Assembly (NCBI GenBank): GCA_025924495.1
Contig: JAICIG010000496.1
Span: forward strand, 1-5,391
Length of the DNA stretch: 5,391 nt
Direction of reading: 5' to 3'
From: Pirellulales bacterium
GTDB taxonomy: Bacteria; Planctomycetota; Planctomycetia; Pirellulales; JAICIG01
Part shown: piece by piece, positions 1 to 5,391 of the stretch
Numbering within the stretch: position 1 is the first letter of the stretch
Layout of the letters: each line of letters starts with the position of its first letter
The notes under the pieces: generated by a model
Seen by the model: the letters and a program-made list of their open reading frames with translations, nothing else
What the model was told of the DNA's origin: nothing
Databases searched by the model: none
Translations under genes and position numbers: made by a program

Positions 1-2132
1 TCCTGCACTTCAGCGGGAGGCCGATTGAACGATGCCAGGAAGGCGGGCCAACTAGCGGGCGCGGGCGCCTTGCGCTGCCCGGCCAGGCCGACGACCATGC
101 CCTGCGCGATATCGCGACGCACTTCGACAGATTTGTCCTGTGCTTGTTTCAAGAGCTCCGCAATGAGTTTCGGCTGTTTCGTCGCCAGTTCTCCGCAACG
201 ACGGGCAATCCACGCCCGAACCGACGGCCAACGAGCTTCGACCGCGAGCGGAATCAATGCTTGCGGTTCGCGCTCGGCCAGAGGAATCAGCCCGTACCAC
301 ACGAGCGGCGGCAAGTTATGGTCGCCTGCGTCTTCCTCGCGCGCAAGCAAGGCAGCGGCAAGTTTGGGCCGCTCCGCAATCGGCACGCGCTGCAAGGTGG
401 AAGCCAAGGCCAGCCGCACGAGCGCCGAAGAATCCTCGCGCGCCATCCCGACCAGCGTATCAAGCAGCATGGCATCGATGGCGCCGGGTTCGACGCGCGG
501 TTCGCCGAGCGCCGTGTCGAGCGGCAGATGATCAACCGACAGACGCACCGCCCAAGTGCGCACATGCTCGTCGGGATCACTCAGCAAACCAGAGAGTTGG
601 GGCTCTGATACGGCGCCGCAGGCATACAGCGTCCAAACCGCGCGCAGTCGCAGGAGCGAGTTGTCGGAAGATTTCAAATGCTCACCGAGCGCCATGATCG
701 CCGGTTGGATGTCGTCGCCGCGAGCAACGCGATCGGTCAATTCTCTCCGCGCCGCGCGGGCGAGCCATTCGTTCGCGCTTGCGTGCAGTTCCACTAACTG
801 CGCCGCGCTGGCCCGCATCAGGTCGGGCGCTGGCTGCCGCGCGGGCTGACCGTAAGTGACCTTATAGATGCGGCCCGAGTTGCGATGTACGCCCGTCGCC
901 TCGTGGCATTCGCCCGTGTCGCTCCAGTCAATCAGGTACACGCCGCCATCGGGTCCGTACGTGACCTCCACGCCGCGAAACCACGGATCGCCGGCGTGCA
1001 GCATGTCCGGTTCGTGCCGCCCAATGTAGCCGCTCCCTTCGCGCTCGAGCCGTTCGACGTTCATCCGCCGGCCATGCTGATTGAGCGTGAACAACCGGCC
1101 TCGATAAGCCTCGGGCCATTGCTGGCCCAGATAGATCGTCATGCCAACGTGAGCGTGCCCGCCGCCGCGGCGATCATGTTCGCCGCTGGCCTTGCGCGAA
1201 TCGACCCAGTCCTTGCCGGTGTCCCAGTGCCAATGGTCGGCGTGCATTTCGATCGGCTCGTAAACGAGCGCGTTGGCGTTGATCGTGTGCGGCCGGCGCA
1301 GATGCGCACCGGCAATCAGATGCCACAGGTGGCCGTTGACCGTATTGATGAAGAACCCTTCGCCGTGTTGATCCCAATCGTGCCCCCACGGATTCGTGGT
1401 GCCATGACAGAGTGCTTCGAATTGTTTGCTGTTGCGGTGGTAGCGCCAGATGCCGCCGCGCAGCGGCACATGATAAGCATCGGGCGCATCGGCGCGGCGA
1501 ATCATCCCAGGCGCCGAAGCGCCGCAGCGTCCGTAAAGCCAGCCGTCGGGGCCCCACCGCAAACCGTTCGCAAAGTTATGAAAGTTTTCCGGCGGCACAT
1601 CGAATCCCTCCAAGACCGCTTCGGCCGGGCCATCGGGTCTGTCGTCGCCATCACGATCGGGAACAAACAATAATTGCGGCGGGCACATCAGCCACACGCC
1701 GCCGCGACCGACCTCGATGCTCGTCAGCCGTTGCGCGTCGTCAAGAAACACGCGGCGCTCGTCGAAGCGACCATCCCCGTCGCGGTCGGTGAAGATCAGC
1801 ACGCGATCGCGGAGCGCCTGCTCGAACTTCTTCGGCCGCTCGGCATACGTATAGTTCTCGGCCACCCATAACCGGCCGCGCCCGTCCCAAGCGACGGCAA
1901 TCGGATTGGCGACGTCGGGCTCGGCCGCAAATACGCCGACATGAAAGCCCGGCGGTGTGCGGAACTTCGCCGCCGCCTCGGCCGGCGCGAGCCGCACCGC
2001 CGACAAATCGGTCTCGCTGTCAAATGGCTGGGGAAACTCGGCGCCAGCCGCTTGACGAGATGGGGATTGTAACCCGGTCGCCAATACACCGTTCAGCAAA
2101 CAGATTTTCAGAAGCCGATTCATCATGATCAT
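1..2132 (-). CDS. PVC-type membrane-bound dehydrogenase with HEAT-like repeats, N-terminal 710 residues (3' end beyond window)
   Basis: The frame is open without a stop from the ATG at 2132 to the window edge. Residues 1-31 look like a signal peptide (NRLLK, then a short hydrophobic stretch, possible cut after QAAGA). Residues 58-430 read as the beta-propeller of the PVC-type dehydrogenase family, which resembles glucose/sorbosone dehydrogenases. Landmarks are PPGFHVGVFAAEP (60-72), DGRGRLWVAENYTY (83-96), NFANGLRWGPDGWLYG (188-201), HGTTNPWGHDWDQHGEGFF (243-261), NQHGRRMNVERLE (351-363) and VTYGPDGGVYLIDWSDTGEC with HE (390-411). Two Asp-rich DxDGD loops (116-125, 159-168) look calcium-binding. 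Residues 440-700 are amphipathic helices in HEAT style (for example DPDEHVRTWAVRL, 519-531). Many family members end in a c-type haem domain; that part would lie outside the window. The substrate is unknown; a sugar or polyol is inferred. There is no clear Shine-Dalgarno sequence; ATGs at 2126 and 2123 are equally possible starts. Confidence 0.92.
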   Translation of the reverse strand, partial: MIMMNRLLKICLLNGVLATGLQSPSRQAAGAEFPQPFDSETDLSAVRLAPAEAAAKFRTPPGFHVGVFAAEPDVANPIAVAWDGRGRLWVAENYTYAERPKKFEQALRDRVLIFTDRDGDGRFDERRVFLDDAQRLTSIEVGRGGVWLMCPPQLLFVPDRDGDDRPDGPAEAVLEGFDVPPENFHNFANGLRWGPDGWLYGRCGASAPGMIRRADAPDAYHVPLRGGIWRYHRNSKQFEALCHGTTNPWGHDWDQHGEGFFINTVNGHLWHLIAGAHLRRPHTINANALVYEPIEMHADHWHWDTGKDWVDSRKASGEHDRRGGGHAHVGMTIYLGQQWPEAYRGRLFTLNQHGRRMNVERLEREGSGYIGRHEPDMLHAGDPWFRGVEVTYGPDGGVYLIDWSDTGECHEATGVHRNSGRIYKVTYGQPARQPAPDLMRASAAQLVELHASANEWLARAARRELTDRVARGDDIQPAIMALGEHLKSSDNSLLRLRAVWTLYACGAVSEPQLSGLLSDPDEHVRTWAVRLSVDHLPLDTALGEPRVEPGAIDAMLLDTLVGMAREDSSALVRLALASTLQRVPIAERPKLAAALLAREEDAGDHNLPPLVWYGLIPLAEREPQALIPLAVEARWPSVRAWIARRCGELATKQPKLIAELLKQAQDKSVEVRRDIAQGMVVGLAGQRKAPAPASWPAFLASFNRPPAEVQ

Positions 2133-2240
2133 GGCGACGAACAATGTAGAGGCGTTATGGGGGAGCCCGATCAGAAGTGCGTCTCGCAGCACTGCCAAAA
2201 ACAATCGCGCGAGCGAAGCGGGGCAATTGCGATTTGGCGA

Positions 2241-2254
2241 TATGCTAAAGCATA
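2241..2254. other. small perfect hairpin between the dehydrogenase and DUF1080 genes
   Basis: TATGCT-AA-AGCATA is a 14-base perfect palindrome in the 170-base gap, 49 bases past the DUF1080 stop codon (in the direction of transcription). No run of T follows on the minus strand, so it is not a convincing intrinsic terminator. It could be an mRNA-end structure, an operator-like site or chance. The rest of the gap (2133-2302) shows no gene or recognisable promoter. Confidence 0.3.
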
Positions 2255-2302
2255 ACCTACGACTACGACTGCGGCATGCCACGATAGTTAACGGGATTGG
2301 AT

Positions 2303-3049
2303 TCAGTCCGTGGCTTTTTTGCCTTCAGGCGCCGGCCGGGGGATCTCGCGTAAGAAGATGTTCCGCCAGCGAATCTCGCCGCCGTGCGTCTGTAGTTGAA
2401 TCGGCCCCTCGGAAAACGGCGGCTGGCCTTTCTCGAAATAGTTGGCCAACGGCGCATTGTCGACCACCAGTTTGTCATTGAGATAAACGGTGACCTTGTC
2501 GCCGATCATGGTGATGCGGAACTGGTTCCACTCGCCGAATGGTTTGTCGGCCAGCACCAGCGGCAGTTGACCAGGAGAGCCTTTGGGGTTGTTGAACAAT
2601 CCGCCGGAGCCTTTGTCGGCGTTGCGGTCCCACTTGCCCCCTTCCTTGGTGTAATCCCAAATCTGCACTTGCGGGATGCCGCGCAGGTAAATGCCCGAGT
2701 CGGCCTTGGCGACCGTCTTGTATTCCAACCGCAGTTCGAAATCGCCAAAGTCCTTGATCGTCGTCAGATACAAACCTGTGCCGTCGTTGACCAGTTCGCC
2801 GTTTTCCACGGTCCAGTGCATATGGATATTGTCGATCGACGCCCGATCTTTTTCCGCCCGCTCTTTGGGATCGAGCTTCAACCGGTCCTGCGGATTCTCC
2901 GTCGCAGCGCCGCGCCAACCCTCCAGATCGCGGCCATTGAAGAGCGCCACGAAGCCTTCCGGCGGCGAATTGAGCGGTTCGGCGAGAACAGGACCAGCGG
3001 CGAGAACGACGGCGGCGACGACAAGCAATAGCCAGGGACGATGCAACAT
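2303..3049 (-). CDS. secreted 3-keto-disaccharide hydrolase family protein (DUF1080, PF06439)
   Basis: This is a 248-residue protein made of a signal peptide plus a single DUF1080 domain. Residues 1-23 (MLHRPWLLLVVAAVVLAAG..VLA) are a classic signal peptide with a likely cut before EPLNSPP, so the product is exported. The domain fills residues 31-236: EGFVALFNGRDLEGWRG (31-47), HWTVENGELVNDG (78-90), FGDFELRLEYKT (101-112), ADSGIYLRGIPQVQIWDY (116-133), GSGGLFNN (147-154), FGEWNQFRITMIGDKVTVYL (171-190) and IQLQTHGGEIRWRNIFLREI (217-236). The fold is a concanavalin-like beta-sandwich; characterised relatives hydrolyse 3-keto glycosides. A charged insert at 51-75 (ENPQDRLKLDPKERAEKDRAS) matches a subgroup I associate with planctomycetes. 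The start was chosen because GGAG lies 8 bases upstream and the signal peptide begins there; an in-frame ATG at 3139 would add 30 residues that look like untranslated leader. The exact substrate is not readable. Confidence 0.95.
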   Translation of the reverse strand: MLHRPWLLLVVAAVVLAAGPVLAEPLNSPPEGFVALFNGRDLEGWRGAATENPQDRLKLDPKERAEKDRASIDNIHMHWTVENGELVNDGTGLYLTTIKDFGDFELRLEYKTVAKADSGIYLRGIPQVQIWDYTKEGGKWDRNADKGSGGLFNNPKGSPGQLPLVLADKPFGEWNQFRITMIGDKVTVYLNDKLVVDNAPLANYFEKGQPPFSEGPIQLQTHGGEIRWRNIFLREIPRPAPEGKKATD

Positions 3050-3057
3050 CAGAGGAA

Positions 3058-3061
3058 CTCC
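3058..3061 (-). promoter_or_regulatory. Shine-Dalgarno sequence of the DUF1080 gene
   Basis: GGAG on the minus strand, separated by 8 bases from the ATG at 3049. It supports this start over the upstream ATG at 3139. It is the only good ribosome-binding site among the three genes here. Confidence 0.65.
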
Positions 3062-3249
3062 GGCAGGATGGCGGGCGGTAGGAGGCGGTGCGATCCATGA
3101 TCGCCGATGAGAACGCGAGAAGCAAGCAAACTGCGACATGCCAGCAGGCCGCGGAGTGCCGATGGCCCGCCGGATGAGCCCAAAATCGCGGAGATCTGCA
3201 GAGGTGTGCGGCGCCGCTTGGTGGTCGAACGACGCTGTTTTATGGCTGT

Positions 3250-5007
3250 TTACTTCGCGCGGTAAACCACCTTGCCGCCCACGACCGTCAGCATCGAACG
3301 CAGCTTGGGAATCTGTGCTTCGTCGCAAGTGAAGAAGTCGTCGGTGAGCACGGCCAGATCGCCGAGCTTGCCGACTTCGAGCGTTCCTTTGCGCTGTTCG
3401 TCGAAGTGCAGCCAGGCGGCCTCGGAGGTCATCATCTTCAAGGCATCCTGGCGCGAGACGCGCTCCCGCGGTCCGATCAGTTCGCCCGACTCTGTCTTGC
3501 GCGTGATGGCGGCATACATGGTCAGGAATGGATTGAACGGGTTGAGCGAGCCGTCGGGATCGAAGCCTTGCATGTGATCGGAGTTCAGCGCCACCTTCAC
3601 GCCCGCGGCGCGCCAAGTGGCTGCGCCGATGAAAGGCTCAATGCGCTTGCGGCCGAACGCCGCCAGCAAGGCGTCGCCATCTTTGTAAAACCAGGCGGGC
3701 TGCGTATCGACGCACACGCCGAGCCGCGCCGCACGCGCGGCGGTATCCGGATTGGCAAAGTAGGCATGAATCAGCGTGTAGCGGCGCTCGGCGATTGGGG
3801 AGTCGGCATTGGCGGCCTCGACGGCGTCGAGCACGAGATCGACTCCCGCATCGCCCGTCACGTGCGAACTCATCTGCCAGCCGAGCCGATTGCCAGCACG
3901 AATGACGTTCTTCACCTTGTCGGCTTCCATTTGCAACAGCCCGCGATAAAGCGGATCGTTCAAGCCATACAGGCTGAATGAATCCGGTCCGTACGGCTCG
4001 CGCATGTACGCGGTGCCGTATAGCACGCCACCATCGACGCCGATCTTCAAAGGGCCGATCTTGACCCAATCGTCTCCTTCACCGAAGCGAAACGGCAGCG
4101 CGCGGATAGCGCGCTCGGCGCCTGCCAGAGTGCCGTCGGAACCGATGCGAATGGTGAGCGTCGTACGCACGGGCAGCCGGCCTGCGGCGCGCATCGCCTT
4201 GTAAATGTTCCAGCCTTCGACGTTCGACCCGCGTTCGGTGATGCTGGTAATGCCTAGCGTGGTATAGATGTGCAGCAGCTTTTCGAGACTATCGAGCGAT
4301 TCGTCGGGCGTTGCTCGCTTGTTCGGCAGGAACTTGGCGGTGAGCATCGGGGCGTCTTCGATCACGCCGGTCAGCTCGCCGGCCGAGTCGACGACGATGC
4401 GTCCTCGCTCGGGTTGCGGAGTCTCGCGCGTAATTCCTGCTGCTTTTAGCGCGGCGCTATTCAGCACTTGCACCTGCCGGTTGGCGTACTGCCAGATGTA
4501 GACGGTCGGCCGGTCGGGCGCGGCCTCGTCGAGATCAGCTCGCGTGGGAATGCGGCGCTCGGCGATCCGCGTGACATCGACGCGGGGCAAACGAATCCAT
4601 TCGTTTTCTGGGGTTATCTTTGCTTGCTCGCGCACCCAGTTCTGGATCTCAGCAATCGAGCCAAGTTGCCGGAAAGGCTGCACGGCCTCGCCCTGAGCTG
4701 CGCCGTAGGCATGGACATGCGTCTCGTTGATGCCGGGGATCACCGTCCGGCCGCTTGCCCGATAAACCTCCGTCTTAGGGCCGACATAGGCCTTCGCGCC
4801 GTTATCATCGCCGACGTAGACGATCTTCTCATCGCGAACGGCAACCGCCTGCGCAACGGTGTCGCTTTTGTCGAGCGCATGCACGCGACCATCGAGCAAC
4901 ACAAAATCCGCCGGCGCGGCATCTGCGGCTCTTGCCAGAGAAGTCGGCGCGCCGACGAACGTTGCAAGCGCTAACACGCAGAGCAAAGAAAGACTTAGCC
5001 TTCGCAT
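3250..5007 (-). CDS. secreted YtcJ-like metal-dependent amidohydrolase (amidohydrolase family 3)
   Basis: This is a 585-residue protein, about the usual family length plus an export signal. Residues 1-27 (MRRLSLSLLCVLALATFVGA...LARA) form a signal peptide with a probable cut before ADAAPADF. The N-terminal beta-sandwich strand follows (ADFVLLDGRVHALD, 32-46), then PGINETHVHAYG (91-102) with the metal-binding pair H97 and H99. A TIM-barrel lies after it. Likely remaining ligands are K321 in PLKIGVDGG (candidate carboxylated lysine), H382 in SSHVTGDAGVD, H414 in YTLIHAYF and D477 in ALNSDHM. The C-terminus ends typically: NPFLTMYAAITRK (491-503), SRQDALKMMTSEAAWL (518-533), KGTLEVGKLGDLAVL (540-554). 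All expected catalytic positions are present, so it is probably active, hydrolysing a C-N or similar bond; the substrate is unknown. A GTG at 5058 would add 17 residues but lies inside the repeat and precedes the signal peptide, so the ATG at 5007 is preferred. The ribosome-binding site is weak. Confidence 0.94.
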   Translation of the reverse strand: MRRLSLSLLCVLALATFVGAPTSLARAADAAPADFVLLDGRVHALDKSDTVAQAVAVRDEKIVYVGDDNGAKAYVGPKTEVYRASGRTVIPGINETHVHAYGAAQGEAVQPFRQLGSIAEIQNWVREQAKITPENEWIRLPRVDVTRIAERRIPTRADLDEAAPDRPTVYIWQYANRQVQVLNSAALKAAGITRETPQPERGRIVVDSAGELTGVIEDAPMLTAKFLPNKRATPDESLDSLEKLLHIYTTLGITSITERGSNVEGWNIYKAMRAAGRLPVRTTLTIRIGSDGTLAGAERAIRALPFRFGEGDDWVKIGPLKIGVDGGVLYGTAYMREPYGPDSFSLYGLNDPLYRGLLQMEADKVKNVIRAGNRLGWQMSSHVTGDAGVDLVLDAVEAANADSPIAERRYTLIHAYFANPDTAARAARLGVCVDTQPAWFYKDGDALLAAFGRKRIEPFIGAATWRAAGVKVALNSDHMQGFDPDGSLNPFNPFLTMYAAITRKTESGELIGPRERVSRQDALKMMTSEAAWLHFDEQRKGTLEVGKLGDLAVLTDDFFTCDEAQIPKLRSMLTVVGGKVVYRAK

Positions 5008-5053
5008 GGCGCAGGATTCCCAATATTTGTCTTGAGCGCCCGTCAAAGGAGCA

Positions 5054-5070
5054 GGCACATTCCATGTGCC
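5054..5070. repeat. left-arm hairpin of unit 1
   Basis: GGCACAT-TCC-ATGTGCC is a perfect 7-base-pair stem with a three-base loop. The identical hairpin occurs in unit 2 at 5178-5194. Confidence 0.8.
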
Positions 5071-5145
5071 GTCCGCAGGCGCCTACGCTACACCGTCCCT
5101 TCGTGCCGCCCCCGCAGCGTCTTTCTTTGAACGGACGCCAGCGAC

Positions 5146-5162
5146 TGCATACGGAGGATGCC
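5146..5162. repeat. degenerate right-arm hairpin of unit 1
   Basis: TGCATAC-GGA-GGATGCC is the position-equivalent of the right-arm hairpin in unit 2. Only five of seven pairs form. The loop GGA is the complement of the TCC loop in the left arms. Confidence 0.55.
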
Positions 5163-5177
5163 TACTCCAAAGGAGCA

Positions 5178-5194
5178 GGCACATTCCATGTGCC
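5178..5194. repeat. left-arm hairpin of unit 2
   Basis: Identical to the unit 1 left-arm hairpin: seven perfect pairs and a TCC loop. Confidence 0.8.
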
Positions 5195-5268
5195 GTCCGC
5201 AGGCGCCTACGCAACACGTTCCATTCGTGCCGCCGTTGCGGGGCCATCTGCCATTAGATGCCAGCGAC

Positions 5269-5285
5269 GGCATGCGGAGCATGCC
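5269..5285. repeat. right-arm hairpin of unit 2
   Basis: GGCATGC-GGA-GCATGCC is a perfect 7-base-pair stem. Read on the minus strand it is GGCATGC-TCC-GCATGCC, which differs from the left-arm hairpin at the three inner stem pairs, each change matched on the other side. Confidence 0.8.
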
Positions 5286-5391
5286 TGCTCCTTTGACGCG
5301 CTCGCCGAGGCTGCAGCTCTACGATACGCTACGCGATGCCGTCCCGCTACTCTACTCACAACTGCTGGCAAGCGTTGAATGCAGAAGGTAA

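Larger units (their letters stand above)
5044..5167 (+). repeat. tandem repeat unit 1
   Basis: Its first 45 bases (5044-5088) are identical to 5168-5212 in unit 2, an offset of exactly 124. The following 22 bases match with four differences, then the core (about 5111-5134) diverges and carries a one-base length difference. The right arm (5136-5167) is recognisable but degenerate compared with unit 2. Confidence 0.85.
5041..5298. repeat. REP/REPIN-like or MITE-like palindromic element made of two tandem units
   Basis: The outer ends are a perfect 17-base inverted repeat: CGTCAAAGGAGCAGGCA at 5041-5057 and its reverse complement at 5282-5298. Inside are two direct units of about 124 bases, each with a left arm and an inverted right arm, giving the order left-right-left-right. 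Both arms share the pattern AAAGGAGCAGGCAnnnTCCnnnTGCCGTC. There is no room for a transposase, so if mobile it would depend on a partner elsewhere. Copy number in the genome cannot be judged here. It sits directly upstream of the amidohydrolase gene. Confidence 0.75.
5168..5298 (+). repeat. tandem repeat unit 2
   Basis: This is the better preserved unit. The left arm at 5168-5205 and the right arm at about 5259-5297 are imperfect inverted copies of one another, so the whole unit could fold into a long stem. The right arm ends in TGCCTGCTCCTTTGAC, the inverse of the start of unit 1. Confidence 0.8.
5008..5391. other. non-coding right end, mostly a structured repeat
   Basis: These 384 bases hold no convincing gene. 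Positions 5041-5298 are a tandem palindromic repeat. Every open frame across it simply translates the repeat, with the same short peptides recurring in different frames. Positions 5008-5040 are the short leader of the amidohydrolase gene. In 5299-5391 I recognise nothing: the plus strand reads to a TAA that ends exactly at the last base, and the minus strand reads a few codons to a TGA at 5358-5356. Either could be the tail of a neighbour or chance. Confidence 0.6.

Noticed and set aside
885..1673. 262-codon plus-strand open frame
   Set aside because: It lies entirely antisense to the well-supported dehydrogenase, whose family motifs occupy the same bases; long antisense frames are common at this GC content, and the translation resembles no family.
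2125..2481. 118-codon plus-strand frame starting opposite the dehydrogenase start
   Set aside because: Overlaps the DUF1080 3' end antisense, lacks a ribosome-binding site, and the translation is rich in Arg and Ser without any motif.
2396..3031. 211-codon plus-strand open frame
   Set aside because: Antisense to the DUF1080 domain, which is recognised from end to end.
3050..3616. N-terminal extension of the DUF1080 frame to 437 codons
   Set aside because: The extra stretch overlaps the amidohydrolase C-terminus in another frame and precedes a clear signal peptide and Shine-Dalgarno sequence at 3049.
5044..5212. CRISPR array
   Set aside because: Only two copies, separated by 79 bases that are themselves related to each other, and no cas gene nearby; this is a tandem palindromic repeat.
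5041..5298. Intrinsic transcription terminator
   Set aside because: The hairpins are not followed by a T-run on either strand, and the arrangement is duplicated, which fits a repeat element better.
4932..5378. 148-codon plus-strand open frame over the repeat
   Set aside because: Composed mainly of the repeat translated in different frames and partly antisense to the amidohydrolase start; no protein-like character.

Overview
The window looks like a piece of a Planctomycetota chromosome, most likely from the Pirellulales side of the phylum. The placement rests on three things. The first is a PVC-type membrane-bound dehydrogenase, a family almost confined to Planctomycetota and Verrucomicrobiota. 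The second is an exported 3-keto-disaccharide hydrolase (DUF1080) of the kind that is heavily expanded in those phyla. The third is the high GC content with weak or absent Shine-Dalgarno sequences. No rRNA, tRNA, transposase or CRISPR array is visible.

All three supported genes lie on the minus strand, so transcription runs from right to left. In that order they are: a secreted, metal-dependent amidohydrolase of the YtcJ-like type (5007 to 3250); a small secreted DUF1080 protein (3049 to 2303); and the first 710 codons of a large PVC-type dehydrogenase with a beta-propeller followed by HEAT-like helices (2132 down to the window edge). The gaps are 197 and 170 bases, so they could be one loose transcription unit or three separate ones; the sequence does not decide this. 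Each protein begins with a signal-peptide-like segment, so the group probably works outside the cytoplasmic membrane. A joint role in oxidising and cleaving glycosides is a reasonable hypothesis for the dehydrogenase and the DUF1080 hydrolase, but it is inference. The amidohydrolase substrate cannot be read from sequence.

The right-hand end (5008-5391) has no convincing gene. It contains a compact, structured repeat: two tandem units of about 124 bases whose outer ends are 17-base perfect inverted repeats. The units carry small hairpins with a constant three-base loop and base-paired stem changes. This resembles a REP/REPIN-type or MITE-like element and is the least ordinary thing in the window. 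It starts only 33 bases upstream of the amidohydrolase start codon.
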